From Nephrocerus scutellatus (lineage: Eukaryota > Arthropoda > Insecta > Diptera > Pipunculidae): DNA of 64,000 nucleotides. Of the stretch, positions 1-10,530 are shown piece by piece. The notes beneath the pieces are model-generated. The model was not told where the DNA came from, made no database searches, and worked only from the letters and a program-made list of their open reading frames with translations. The stretch spans positions 63,179,425 to 63,243,424 of the forward strand of contig OX352765.1 in the NCBI GenBank assembly GCA_947095585.1, given 5' to 3'. The translations under genes were made by a program, and so were the position numbers. Within the stretch, counting starts at the first letter, position 1. Every line of letters begins with the position of its first letter.

Positions 1-370
1 TACTTCAGACGGCTCTCAAAATTATAAACTTACTAAAAGCGTCAGACATCGCAATGATATGTGTTTCCATGTTTACTTATCACAAACGGTCAGAGGTGAT
101 CGATACGCATCCACCGAAATGTTATCGGTTTGATTGCTTCAAAGGTAAGACCTTCGGGTTTTCCTCTTTTTGATTGTATGTATGATTTCAAAATCGGCGC
201 ATTTTCGGAAACCAGAAATTTTCCTTAATTCGTTCGATACCAAAGTGGCCCACGTTATCGTAAAAATGCTGTACCATTTGAAATCGAATTGCTTTTGGCA
301 CTACAAATTTCAGTTTGTCGCCCTCCTTTCGAAACAAACGACTATCCTTCAATAGAAATTGTTTTTTCAA
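1..370 (-). pseudogene. Gypsy integrase fragment (zinc-binding region, start of core)
   Basis: An open stretch at 188-370 ends in a pattern typical of the histidine part of the H2C2 zinc-binding domain of retroviral-type integrases (VGHFGIERIKENFWFPKM). Downstream on the same strand, at positions below 187, the translation resembles the start of a DDE integrase core but is broken by stops and frame changes. The integrase would join element cDNA to host DNA; this copy cannot encode a functional enzyme. It continues beyond position 1. Confidence 0.75.
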
Positions 371-707
371 ATGTTTTTTATGATCTCGCCCTGATTCTCT
401 TCAAATTTTCTTCTTGGAGTAATGGTAAGAAGCCAGTCATTTAGGTCAATTCCAATTTTCATTATGCAACCAGTAGTCTCCATTTCTCTCGGCGGTTCAT
501 TTGGAGTTTGACTTAGTGCATCGACGTGAGCCAAGCGATCCCCTGATCGGGGAGTTTTCTCACATCCACGATCTTGCGATTCTCAGTATCATTTCCGTTT
601 CGTCTTTTAGTCGTGCGATGGCAGAACAGTCGGTGGCGAGACGAAATCGTTTTCCAAGAAGATATACTCGGAATCGAACGAACAACAACGGCGATAACGT
701 CTAATTC

Positions 708-965
708 TTAGCTGTGGTACTTTTGCTCAGCACCTGTGCAATGACGATTATAATATGTAACCGGTTTCCATGTCTTTCCGTCTACCGATTGTAATAGGAC
801 TTCAGCGAGACCAACACCAAAAGCGTCGGTGTATAGTTCATGTTGAGCGGTAAGATCGTAACGTGTGATACACGGTTTGTCACAAAGAAACTCTATTAAC
901 TTCAAAAAGGCCTGTTGCTGCGGTTCTCTCCAATCAAAATTTTTATCTTCGGATTTCCGTAGCAA
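708..965 (-). pseudogene. Gypsy RNase H fragment
   Basis: The 85 codons contain HELYTDAFGVGLAEVLLQ, matching the first catalytic-Asp region of LTR-retrotransposon RNase H (usual pattern: TDAS followed by GAVL). In intact elements this domain degrades the RNA strand of the RNA:DNA hybrid during reverse transcription. The piece stops before the other catalytic residues. It lies downstream of the RT block at 1841-2330 on the same strand, with the Jockey insertion between them. Confidence 0.8.
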
Positions 966-1133
966 ATTAGTGAGCGGCTTCGAATTAACGAATAATTATT
1001 AATATATATAACTTGTTTAGTCTTATCAGTCCCTCTTTAACGGTTTTACACGGCATCACTACATCGTCGAGGTACACAATCACTTCTCCAAGGTCTATTA
1101 TCGAAACGAGCTTATTCATCAGGGATTGAAATA

Positions 1134-1838
1134 TTTTTTTTTTATTTCCCAATTTTATATAACATCTGTCTTATCGACACCTGGTAATTATTATAAGAGA
1201 TAATTAGCGGGATAAACCATTGCTATTGCCTTACAGATACTTGTTAGACGATACAGAATATTTTTTTTTTTTTACATAATTACAATTACATTACAGATTA
1301 AAACGTTCATTGAATATAGCTTTTCTTTATTTAATTATATTGGAGGACGCAAACCGGTAGCGTCTTCTCAATCGTCTTCTTGTGTTGGTTTCTTGTTCGG
1401 GTAAGCTTTGTATTAGATCGTTTGTGTGATTACAAAGCGCGATTTGATGTTTTCTGCTTATCATCACGATCACGTTGTAAGTCTTCATTGGTTATATATC
1501 ATGGTGCGTTTACAATGGTTCTGAGAATTTTTGTTTGCAGTCTTTGAATCATGTTGATGTTTGTCGTACAGGCAGTTCCCCATATTTGAATCCCGTAAGT
1601 CCATATTGGTTTTATGATAGTTATATATTAATAGTTTATTTTCTGTTGATAACTCTGAATTCTTCCCTAGAAGCCAGAAAAGTTGTCTGAATTTGTTTTT
1701 TATTTGGTTTCGTTTATAGATTATATGAGGTTTCCCTGTCAATTTTTTGTCTATTAATGTACCCAGGTATTTAGCTTCATTGTCAAGGGGGATTTCTTTG
1801 TTTTTTAAGCTTATAATTTCTGGATTATAATTTCTTTT
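1134..1838 (-). mobile_element. Jockey-clade LINE 3' fragment inserted in Gypsy RT
   Basis: The minus-strand translation resembles the extreme C-terminal part of a Jockey-family RT (for example IIYKRNQIKNKFRQLFWLLG near the start of the frame at 1485-1742). A T-run at 1134-1143, read as poly(A) on the minus strand, marks the 3' end. The adjacent 3' UTR resembles the UTR of the larger Jockey copy at 10671 (both have tatttcccaatt beside the poly(A)). The fragment is 5'-truncated, as is common for LINEs. It interrupts the Gypsy RT at about 1840. A target duplication could not be defined by eye. Confidence 0.75.
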
Positions 1839-1840
1839 TG

Positions 1841-2330
1841 TGTGGCTGGTGCGTCTACTAAGCCAAAAGACATTTGATTATATTCGAAATGTCCTTCTGT
1901 CGTTACGAAAGCGGTGTACTTCTTTGATTCATCGTCGACCTCGATCTGATTATAGCCCATTTTCAAGTCTGAAATATTTATTTCCGGACAGATATGCGAA
2001 CAGATCATCGACCAAAGGCATCGGGTATGGCTGCTTTACGGTGACCTTGTTGATCTGCCAGTAGTCGACACACATTCGACTTTCGCCACTCTTTTTATCG
2101 ACTAAGACTATGGGACTATGGGAGAATCAGAAGGTCGAATAATGCCGTTCTTTAACAATTCTTCCACAATATTCTTGACAATCGGCCTTTTTGCGAAAGC
2201 AATACGATACGGTTTGATGTTGATCTGTGTGTCGGTGGTGAGTTTAATTACCATCTTTGTTAGGGCACATTTGCCTAACTCTGATACTTTTGAAGCGAAA
2301 ACATCGGAATGTAATGACAGTAAAGATTTT
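1841..2330 (-). pseudogene. Gypsy reverse transcriptase fragment
   Basis: The block contains KMGYNQIEVDDESKKYTAF and FGLVDAPA, which match the palm region of Gypsy-group RT upstream of the catalytic YxDD box. RT N-terminal similarity continues in other frames up to about 2330. The YxDD region itself is not seen, because the reading is cut by the Jockey insertion near 1840. Non-functional. Confidence 0.8.
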
Positions 2331-2429
2331 AGTTGACTTTGTTCGGTTTCGCTTAGTCCTTTTCCATGTCAAGATTTTCAGTAATTTCAATCGTACAGTG
2401 GCCCCCTCGATCACAAGTCGATTTCATTC

Positions 2430-2639
2430 TTAACACAAAATGTCATGGCCCAACAGTACATTTTCGGAAATAAATTCGTCCTCTACGACAAGAACGTCTG
2501 AATAGTACGTACTGTTATCGTCGTCAACTATTGCGGCAATAAATTGTTTACACACGTATTGCCCACCAGCAAAACCCGAAAAAACGACGGAAAAATCAAT
2601 ATTCGGATTCGTATTTTCAGCGAATGACTTACTGATCAA
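2430..2639 (-). pseudogene. Probable Gypsy protease fragment
   Basis: The 69-codon reading ends in ENVLLGHDILC, resembling the C-terminal part of retroviral-type aspartic proteases in Gypsy elements. The N-terminal active-site D[TS]G is not in this open stretch. The position, between gag-like sequence and RT on the same strand, supports the call. Confidence 0.5.
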
Positions 2640-2816
2640 GTCAAGTCAGTCGACGGCGGTGGTTGGTAACGGGTTTTCCTCAATTTTAGCGACATTCGGC
2701 TTGGCAAACGGTTGTGATTTGACAGGTATTTTTTATTTTATTTGGACATGCAGCAGTTTGGTGTGTGGTTCGAAGGAAATTCATGCAACATTTTCTTCTC
2801 TGTGACAATTGACATT

Positions 2817-3708
2817 CTATTCTATTCTATTAACAAATGTCCTGCGCTGTAAGTTTGTATCGGCGGTTTTGCATAATTTGACGACACGAATGTATACGAT
2901 GATTGAGGTTTTAATGACGGAGTGAACGGTTTTGTTCGGCGTAGGAATAAATGGTTTTGGTGCGGATACCAATGTTCTTTGGACTATCAGGTTATAGTTG
3001 ACGTATGCTTTGATGACGGTCAGCAACTTGTTACAATTAAAGAATGATTTGGATAGCTGCTTCTTCAAAACGTCGTGGTTTATCCCATTATTTGTGTATT
3101 TATTATTGCAATCATTCGAAAGTTCACCTTTTCTTCCTAGAGACAGCATCTTATAATAATACTCCTCGGGTGTATCATGAAATTTACGTTTTGTTTCCAT
3201 CATTTCAATATGAAGATCTGCAACATTCGTCTTACACGGGCAATCCTGAAGAAATTTATTTTTAAATCGTTGACACGTACCAAAGACTTCTTGAAAGTCA
3301 ATCCAATATTTTGCAGGTCCTTAAAGCTTCGATTGAACCGCAAAAATCACAAATCGGTCGTCCCAGCAATTGTATTCTTCAAACTTTCAATCTTCTGAAT
3401 AAATTTGACCGAGCTTATTGACAACGACGATGACGGGCTGCATTCCGGAAGGATTGACATAACGTCCTTTACTTTACTGAACGGATTGCTATAATAAGCG
3501 TTTGGCAACCCAATATTAGGCACGTTCCCATATATGGGGTTAATAGTTTTTGGATTAAAATTATTTGTTGGCCCAACTGACACAACATTCGGCACAAATT
3601 GTTAATCTGACGTCGATTGAAAATGTGGAATGGGTAAAACAAAAACTTCCAATACTCCAGCGGCTGAGTAGTATAATTCGATGAAATCGGTCTACCGGGC
3701 GTAAACAT
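2817..3708 (-). pseudogene. Probable Gypsy gag remnants
   Basis: The frame at 2817-3203 contains TPEEYYYKMLSLGRKGELS followed by KYTNNGIN, a pattern seen in the capsid region of some Gypsy gag proteins. Further open pieces lie at 3347-3595 and 3469-3708 in different frames; these are weak and have no clear motif. No CCHC knuckle was seen. The call depends mainly on being upstream of protease and RT. Confidence 0.45.
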
Positions 3709-4146
3709 GACATGACACGTCGTTGCTCGTTGTATCCTTGTAACCTTGATTTAGTTGATTGACCATTTCATATTGATTGATGTTGGATTTTTATTACAAA
3801 CTGCTGACTGGGTAAGCTCGAATAAATTTGTTGCATCGGACACGAAAATTGTGATGACGTCACAAACTCAAATGGATGTGACAAAACTTGTGAGTGGTGA
3901 TGGTTATTCATGTGAAATTAACCGAGAGTTCAAAATCGTATCATGGCGATGGCTGAAATTGCGACACATTTAAGAGATTCCCACTTTGAGTAGTCGTTCT
4001 CCAAATTATAATTTCTTTAACTCGAATATTCGATCAGCCATTGTTCTGTCCACGACACTTTCGTATTGCTTACTAACATAGAATTCTTCCAGTCGCTCGA
4101 TCAACTCTCTTTGTTTACCCGTTGTAGGTAGTCCAGCGCTTTCTCA
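3709..4146. other. Unassigned spacer
   Basis: No coding frame, terminal repeat or recognisable element is visible between the gag remnant and the FBL terminus at 4147. It may be a leader of the Gypsy element or plain flanking DNA. Confidence 0.4.
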
Positions 4147-4321
4147 TTTTGACGTGACAACGTCTAACTACAAGGTTTAAGAGGGTACATGTTCAAAAAG
4201 TAAAATTTTAAGTGATACACTGTTGTGATCACTGCTAAGTGAGACACTGTTAAATATCCCACTGTGGTGATCACTGTTAAATGTCACACTTTTAAGTGAG
4301 CCACTGTTAAATATCAGTACT

Positions 4322-5600
4322 TTGGGAACTAAGCCATTTCCCAAGCGATTCGTATGAAATTCGGAATGTAGGACTAAGATGCGACTATATGACTTCTTAC
4401 TATGGAAATTCTGGAATATGTTCATTATGGTCTGGAATTTCTTGATTAAAGCAATTTCTCAAACGATTGGCGACTATAAAACTTCTTCCTATGGAATTTC
4501 TACAATATGATCATTATAGTCTGGAATTTCTGGAACAAAGCAATTTTTCAAGCGATTCGCATGAAATTCGGAATGTAGGACTAAGATGCGACTATAAGAC
4601 TTATTCCTATGGAAATTCTGGAATATGATCATTATGGTCTGCAATTTCTGGAAGAAAGCAATTTTTCAAGCGATTCGCATGAAATTCGGAATGTAGGACT
4701 AAGATGCGACTATAAGACTTCTTCCTATGGAAATTCTGGAATATGATCACTATGGTCTGGAGTTTCTGGAACAAAGCAATTTTTGAAGCGATTCGCATGA
4801 AATTCGGAATGTAGGACTAAGATGCGACTATAAGACTTCTTCCTATAGAAATTCTGGAATATGATCAATATGGACTGGAATTTCTGGAGCAAATCAATTT
4901 CTCAAGCGATTCGCATGAAATTCGGAAAGTAGGACTAAGATGCAACTATGAGACGTCTTCCTATGGAAATTCTGGAATATGATCATTATGGTCTGGAATT
5001 TCTGGAACAAAGCAATTTCTCAAACGATTCGCATAAAATTCGGAACGTAGGACTAAGATGCGACTTATTTCTTTGGAAATTCTGAAATATGGTCATTATG
5101 GTCTGGAATTTCTGGAACAAAGCAATTTCTCAAGCGATCACATGAAATTCGGAATGTAGGACTAAGATGCGACTATAAGACTACTTCCTATGGAAATTCT
5201 GGAATATGATCAAAATTGTCTGGAATTTCTTTATTAAAGCATTTTCTCAAGTGATTCGCATAAAATTCGGTATGTAGGACTCAAATGCGACTGTAAGACT
5301 AGTTCCTATGGAAATTCTGGAATATGCTCATTATGGTATGGAATTTTGGGAACGAAGCGATTTCTCAAGCTATTCGTATGAAATTCGGAATATAGGTCTA
5401 AGATGCGACTATAAGACCTTTTCCTATGAAAATTCTAGGATATGGTCAATAGGCTATGGAATTTTCGGAGCTAAGCCATTTCTCAAGCGAGTTGTATGAA
5501 TGTATGATTAAGATGCGACTGTAAAACTTGTTCCCATCGAAATTCTGGGATATAGTCATTATTAACTGGAATTTCTGAAACTGAGCCGTTTCTCAAGCAT
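4322..5600 (+). repeat. 118-bp tandem satellite, about 10-11 units
   Basis: The marker ggactaagatgcgact recurs with spacings of 118 bp at about 4578, 4696, 4814, 4932, 5050, then 5159, 5277 and 5395, with one or two shortened units (109-110 bp) and one irregular first interval. Units diverge by a few substitutions. The same unit, mostly inverted, is found at 10130-10510, 19405-20185, 37950-38075 and 62290-62722. Confidence 0.9.
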
Positions 5601-5791
5601 ACTTGTGCCTTTTAATTTAATCGTAATACCGCCCACAATGTTAACAAAATCCTCACTATAATTGTTATGAACATTTAAATCAGCTTATAAATTATTTATT
5701 TTGTTGAATGTGATGTGATTGATGATCATGTATGTGGTTTCATACAATCACTCATAGCTTGAGCTGAACGAAACAAACATATGCAGTAGTA

Positions 5792-6073
5792 AGCTGCGGT
5801 CAAGAATTCAGCCGCTGCGCAGTTTATGCTGCATGTTGGTCAAAAATTCACTTTTCGGCCAATGCAGTAAAGAAAAATCGACTGCGCACTACTGCGCAGT
5901 TTATGCAGCCACTTTAAATTGTATGCAAATAGCAAAATGTAAATGTCAAATTGTCGCCCTACAAGCAGATTGTAAGTCGGTTTAAAATGTAGCCGCAATT
6001 TCGCGCATACCGACTGCCTGCCATTTTTTTATGCAGCACAAGCTGCGCAGCTACTTAATTCTTTACCGCAGAC
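5792..6073 (+). mobile_element. Nested ~280-bp MITE with 3-bp target duplication
   Basis: The ends form imperfect inverted repeats: agctgcggtcaagaattcag at the left and, read in reverse complement, gtctgcggtaaagaattaag at the right, followed by matching GCTGCGCAG sequence. GTA flanks both sides (5789-5791 and 6074-6076). Removing the element restores cagtagtagtgatag, which exists without the insertion at about 9287-9301 and 20516-20530. Matching copies are at 18873-19131 and 37374-37630. A 3-bp duplication would fit PIF/Harbinger-like MITEs, but that class is a guess. Confidence 0.75.
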
Positions 6074-6250
6074 GTAGTGATAGTAGTCTCTGTTCATTTT
6101 ATATTGGTGCTCTGCTCTGCTCGTTCTATGAACATTGCATAAAGTGATACAGTGCTGTCGTGTTTGGACGTGTTGCAACTATTTCCTTTTCTTTTCGCTT
6201 ATCTTATCCTTACTCATGTTTACAATAGAGTAAATAACTCATCATAATAA

Positions 6251-6885
6251 TAACTTTTTCCATTGTTCCTTTAAAATCAAAATTATTACAAATTAATAAA
6301 AGTAAACTAAATATTGATAGATAAAAAAAACAAATAGATATAGAACATAATGAGAACCAAACTGGTCATTTATATAACTATACTAATATAGCTTGTAAGT
6401 TTCGTAATTTTCTTACTAACCAATATATTATAAAGTTAATTACGGAATAAATAATTGATTAAAAACAAAAAAAAAACATTTCCTTTTCTTTTGGCTTGTC
6501 TTTTGTTTAATCACTCCAATATTACTAAGAGTTAATAACTTCATCCAATTACATAATAAAAAGAGAACCAGATAAAACGAAGTTAATGGCGAGTATTGCG
6601 TCTGCGCGTTTCAAAGCGAAAAACATTTTTAAGCATTCTTCTATTTCCATACCATACTACTTCCCCAACAACTTAATCACCCTTGCAAACATGTGTAAGC
6701 AACCAAAAACCTCTCTCTACGGCAAATATGCGTAGTACTAGTAATTGTATTGAAACTCGAAAGTTCATTCGGTGCTCTGCTTTCTCGTTCTCTTAACCTT
6801 GCATTTGCAACTTGCAACCCATATGGTTGTACGAAAAATGGTTCTGTGTTGGCTCTCTGCTTGGTTCCTTTCGGCTTTTCTTTAA
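6251..6885. other. AT-rich mosaic without genes
   Basis: AT-rich DNA with short pieces resembling FBL tails (tccttttcttttggcttgtc and ggtgctctgctttctcgttc are related to phrases in FBL copies). No reading frame or terminal repeat can be supported. Confidence 0.4.
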
Positions 6886-7054
6886 TCTATCTATATAAAA
6901 TAGAGAATTTATTTGTTTGTATATTTGTATATTTGTGCCTAACTAGCTCTGGAACGCCTTGACCAATTTCAACCAAACTAGGTATACATATTAGTTACTA
7001 TGTGGAATCAAACATAGGTGGTGGGGGGTAGCAGGTTTTTTGGCTGGGGGAGGC

Positions 7055-8290
7055 GTGGCAGGCGATTTTAGCGTCGGACCCACCGTTTTCGGTATCGCCG
7101 AGACGAATAGTGCTGGTAGTACATTCCTATGGGTGAGTTATATTCCCGCAGAGGGGTGGGTGACCGATATTAGAGTAGATTCTATGATTTTCGGAGTCGC
7201 TGAGTTGATGGTAAGACAGCTCTAGGGGGACGGGGTCGATAACGGTGGGGGAGGTGGGTGACCGATATTAGTGTCGATTCCGTGGTTTTCGGGGTCGCTG
7301 AGTTAAATGGTGATGGTAAGACAGCTCTGTGGGGATGGGGTCGATAACGGAGGGGGAGGGGGTACCGATATTAGTGTCGATTCTATGGTTTTCGGGGTCG
7401 CTGAGTTGAATGGTGATGGAAAGACAGCTCTAGGGGGATGGGGTCGATAACGGAGGGGGAGGGTGGTGACCGATATTAGTGTCGATTCTATGGTTTTCGG
7501 GGTCGCTGAGTTGAATGGTGATGGTAAGACAGCTCTATGGGGATGGTGTAGATTACGGAGGGGGTGGGGGTTGACCGATATTAGTGTCGATTCTATGGTT
7601 TACGGGGTCGCTGAGTTGAATGGTGATGGTAAGACAGCTCTAGGTGAATGAGGTCGATAACGGAGGGGGAGGGGGTGACCGATATTAGTGTTAATTCTAT
7701 GGTTTGCGGGGTCACTGAGTTGAATGGTGATGGTAAGACAGCTCTAGGGGGATGGGGTCGATAACGGAGGGGGAGTGGGTGGCCGATAAGAGTGTCGATT
7801 CTATGGTTTTCGGCGTCGCTGAGTTGAATGGTGATGCTAAGACAGCTCTAGGGGGATTGTGTCGATAACGGAGCGGGAGGGGGTGACCGATATTAGTGTT
7901 GATTCTATGGTTTTCGGGGTCGCTGAGTTGAATGGTGATGGTAAGACAGCTCTAGGGGGATGGGGTCTATAACGGAGGGGGAGGGGGGTGACCGATATTA
8001 GAGTCGATTCTATGGTTTTCGGGCTCGCTGAGTTAAATGGTGATGGTAAGACAGCTCTAGGAGGATGGGGTCGATAACGGATGGGGAGGGGGTGACCGAT
8101 ATTAGTGTCGATTCTATGGTTTTCGGGGTCGCTGAGTTGAATGGTGATGGTAAGACAACTCTAGGGGGATGGGGTCGATAACGGGCGGTGAGGGGGGTGA
8201 CCTATATTAGTGTCGATTCTATGGTTTTCGGGGTCACTGAGTTGAATGGTGATGGTAAGACAGCTCTAGGGGGATGAATTCGGTAACTGA
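7055..8290 (+). repeat. ~105-bp minisatellite inside Helitron N1, about 10 units
   Basis: Units carry tggttttcggggtcgctgag, then aatggtgatggtaagacagc and a G-rich stretch. Marker positions near 7283, 7386 and 7491 give a period of about 103-105 bp. Variation is mainly in the G-tract and single bases. The same unit fills 58786-59935 and part of 60950-61320. It has open stretches in one frame (for example 7463-7651) but no sign of being a protein. Confidence 0.9.
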
Positions 8291-8415
8291 GGGGGGGCCG
8301 ATATGAATAGTGGTGTATAGAATGGTACTCGGGGACCATTTGGCGACAAATTTGGGGGTGAGGACATTGTCGCCCCTACTTCAAATTGGAAAAGGTAGAT
8401 TAGTAGCCGTGTTTT

Positions 8416-8901
8416 ATGGTTATATTAAATTTACATAGATTTTTGAAATCTGCCGCCGAACTAATAAATTCGTTTTATCCGGCTGTTTCTCAAAACTATC
8501 ACATTTTGAACCGGTTGCGAGAAGAGGCCATTCTTGCTACTAATAATGGAGACACCCACGAAATAAACAATCAAATTCTTGCCATGTTAATAGGCATAGT
8601 CACTCAATATAAGTGTATCGATACCGCTGTAGATACTGATGAGGAAGTTAATTATCTAACTGAGTTCCTAAACTCACTTAATTCGTCTGGATTGCCACCT
8701 TACAGTTTGATCTCCAATTATTTTACTACGGCTTCTCGACTCGCCAAAACTTTGCAACGGCACAAGACTATCTTGGCAGAAAAGGGACAGTGTGAAACAG
8801 TTTTTATCCCACGGATAGCACTCATTTCGACGGATCATGCGTTTTCGATGACGATCAATAAGTCGGACAGTTTATTAAGTACTGCGGAGTATAGATTTTA
8901 G
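8416..8901 (+). pseudogene. C-terminal fragment of Helitron Pif1-like helicase
   Basis: This 161-codon stretch resembles the last third of RepHel helicase: ELINSFYPAVSQNY, then REEAILATNNGD, VNYLTEFLNSL, and FIPRIALI plus SMTINKSDS, the last pair standing for the usual IPRI...AMTINKSQGQS region. Some blocks are missing or shifted, so it is an internally deleted relic. Upstream, 8330-8415 reads like the preceding helicase segment in another frame. It explains this open reading as inherited from an autonomous parent, not a new gene. Confidence 0.75.
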
Positions 8902-9215
8902 ATCGCCATGTTTTTCCCACGGACAACTCAATTTTGGTTGGTCTGGGTTGCGTTGACTTAAGAATTTATTTATTCTTGCTCTTAAAGTGAAACTAACCAC
9001 CAAGTTTTATTTTAAATTAATTTTATGTATGTTTATTTAATTTTATTTTACAATTTAAATACTATAGCTGTAATTTAAAATATATTTTATTAAATAAATT
9101 TTGTTAATAAAAACTGCAATTTTACCTTATAGATAGATATCATTCTTTTTTCTACCCCTGCCTATTAGAAGATTGTGATGAATAAATACCTGGGCAACGC
9201 CGGGTAATCAGCTAG

Positions 9216-9389
9216 TAATTTATAAATTACAAAATCTCAAAACTTACTATCAAGCTAACAGCATGAGCAGAACGAAACAAACATGTGCAGTAGTAGTGAT
9301 AGCAAAACCTTCTGTACAGAAAGCCCAATTCAACCGCACTCTTATGCTCTAAAAATAATAAAGGCGGCTGCATTTGTAAGATGTGAATA
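9216..9389. repeat. FBL-derived fragment left of SINE
   Basis: Contains catgagcagaacgaaacaaa and cagtagtagtgatag, matching the FBL core without the nested MITE. It is continuous with 9692 onward once the SINE and its target duplication are removed. Confidence 0.6.
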
Positions 9390-9681
9390 ATAATAATATT
9401 CGGCGCGACAGACCATTGCGGTCCAAGGCCTTGCTTCTCGCAACCATTTGTGTTGAGCATGTATGTTTTTACACACAAATGGAGGGGACCTACAATTTAA
9501 TGCCGGATCCGAACGGCGAATTGAGAAGCATTCCGTGACAAGTTGTTACTCTCGGAACGTTTGTCACCCATTCGCGAAAGGTGGGACACCGTGAAAAATA
9601 CTTTTGGTGTTACTGGGATTCGAACCACGAACCCCTGCTCAGAAGTCCATGCTCTTATCCACTGAGCCACGGCGCCCACAC
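9390..9681 (-). mobile_element. tRNA-derived SINE with 10-bp target duplication
   Basis: On the minus strand the head (about 9678-9603) has a Pol III A box-like TGGCTCAGTGG and a B box GGTTCGAATCC, in tRNA-like spacing. A roughly 200-bp body follows, ending in an ATT/AAT microsatellite tail (about 9386-9402 on plus). gatgtgaata flanks it exactly on both sides (9380-9389 and 9682-9691). The acceptor stem does not pair well, so this is a SINE rather than a working tRNA gene. Mobilisation would depend on a LINE partner; the (TAA)-type tail recalls I/LOA-related partners, which is an inference. Confidence 0.85.
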
Positions 9682-9691
9682 GATGTGAATA

Positions 9692-10530
9692 CAGTGTAAA
9701 AAAAATAATAAGCAGACGCAGATGTGAATACAGTGTAAAAAAATAAGCAGAAGCAGTATAGTTTCCGTTAGCTCTGTGTTGCTTCTCTGCTTGCTTCCTT
9801 TCGGCTTTTTTTACCACTCTGTTCGTATTCTATCGGTGTTCTGCCCTGTTCGTTCTATTAACATTGCATAAATTGTACAGTGCTGTAGTGATACAGAAAA
9901 TCGATGATCTGCCTTGCTCGCTTTCTTAACATTGCATAAAATTATAAAGTCCTGTTGTGATAGAGTAGGTTATAAAATCGCTTTCTTAACATTGCATAAA
10001 ATTATACAGTGCTGTTGTGATAGAGAAAAAAAAGAGTGCGTGTAATTTTAAGCGCGGTTGAAGTGAAACTTTTTTGACGTTGTGGCCATTATTACGATTT
10101 AAGATGAGATGACGATGAGAAATGGCCACATCCCGGATTTCCATAGGAACAAATCTTAAAGTCGCATATTAGTCCTATATTCAGAGTTTCATACGAATCC
10201 CTTGAGAAATGGCTTGGTTCCTAAAATTCCAGACCCTATTGGCCAGATCCCAGAATTTCCATAGGAACAAATCTTATAGTCGCATATTAGTCCTACATTC
10301 AGAGTTTCATACGAATCGCTTGAGAAATGACTTGGTTCCCAAAACTCCAGACCGACCCTTTTGACCGTATCCCAGAATTTCTATAGGAATGAATCTTATA
10401 GTCCCATATTAGTCCTACATTCCGAGTTTCATACAAATCGCTTGAGAAATGGCTTGGTTCCCAAAACTCCAGACCCTATTGGCCAGATTCCAGAATTTCC
10501 ACAGGAGCTGTGGCCGTAGTATTATACGTA
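9692..10530. repeat. FBL fragment, copy D, with three inverted 118-bp units
   Basis: After short repeats of cttaacattgcataaaatta, 10025-10130 has gtgtaattttaagcgcgg and tttgacgttgtgg, which also precede the satellite in copies B (about 19335) and A (about 37865). About three 118-bp units in reverse orientation follow (10130-10510). The terminal ttttgacgtgacaacg is missing, so the copy is truncated near 10530. Confidence 0.65.

Larger units (their letters stand above)
1..3708 (-). mobile_element. Degenerate Gypsy-type LTR retrotransposon, interrupted
   Basis: Reading the minus strand from 3708 down to 1, short blocks appear in the order gag-like, protease-like, reverse transcriptase, RNase H, integrase, which is the Ty3/Gypsy order. 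No block is longer than about 130 codons and all are separated by stops or shifts, so the element is dead. A Jockey-clade fragment (about 1134-1838) splits the RT domain. No LTR or primer-binding site is visible, and the element runs off the left edge. Lineage within Gypsy is not resolved. Confidence 0.8.
4147..6250 (+). mobile_element. Foldback-like (FBL) repeat element, copy C
   Basis: This copy begins with ttttgacgtgacaacgtc (4147-4164). The same terminus occurs in reverse complement at 20392-20409 and 38231-38248. After it come a short region of tgatcactgt-type repeats, a 118-bp satellite (4322-5600), a GC-richer core with a nested MITE (5792-6073), and a tail containing cgcttatcttatccttactcatg, shared with copies A and B. 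No protein-coding capacity is seen. The far end is not clear in this copy. Related repeats are at 9255-10520, 17675-20409 and 36256-38248. Confidence 0.65.
6886..9215 (+). mobile_element. Helitron N1, complete termini, internal tandem array
   Basis: The 5' end is TCTATCTATATAAAATAGAG after a host A (6885). The 3' end is a GC-rich imperfect hairpin (cctgggcaacgccggg) followed by TAATCAGCTAG and a host T (9216). TC...CTAG inserted between A and T, without target duplication, is the Helitron signature. The interior holds a roughly 105-bp array and a relic of the helicase C-terminus. The element lacks Rep and the helicase core, so it is a non-autonomous deletion derivative. A sister copy is at 60646-62172. 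Confidence 0.9.

Noticed and set aside
4177..5499. Small proteins encoded in the 118-bp satellite on either strand
   Set aside because: The frames repeat with the satellite period and contain the same peptide in each unit; they are repeat artefacts.
4322..5600. CRISPR array
   Set aside because: Units are contiguous with no unique spacers and vary by point changes; this is a satellite.
7040..7651. Gly/Val-rich repeat protein in the Helitron array
   Set aside because: The frame is broken between units and follows the nucleotide repeat; no start context or conserved length.
9600..9681. Functional tRNA gene on the minus strand
   Set aside because: A and B boxes are present, but the acceptor stem does not pair, a ~200-bp body and microsatellite tail are attached, and target duplications flank the whole unit; it is a SINE head.
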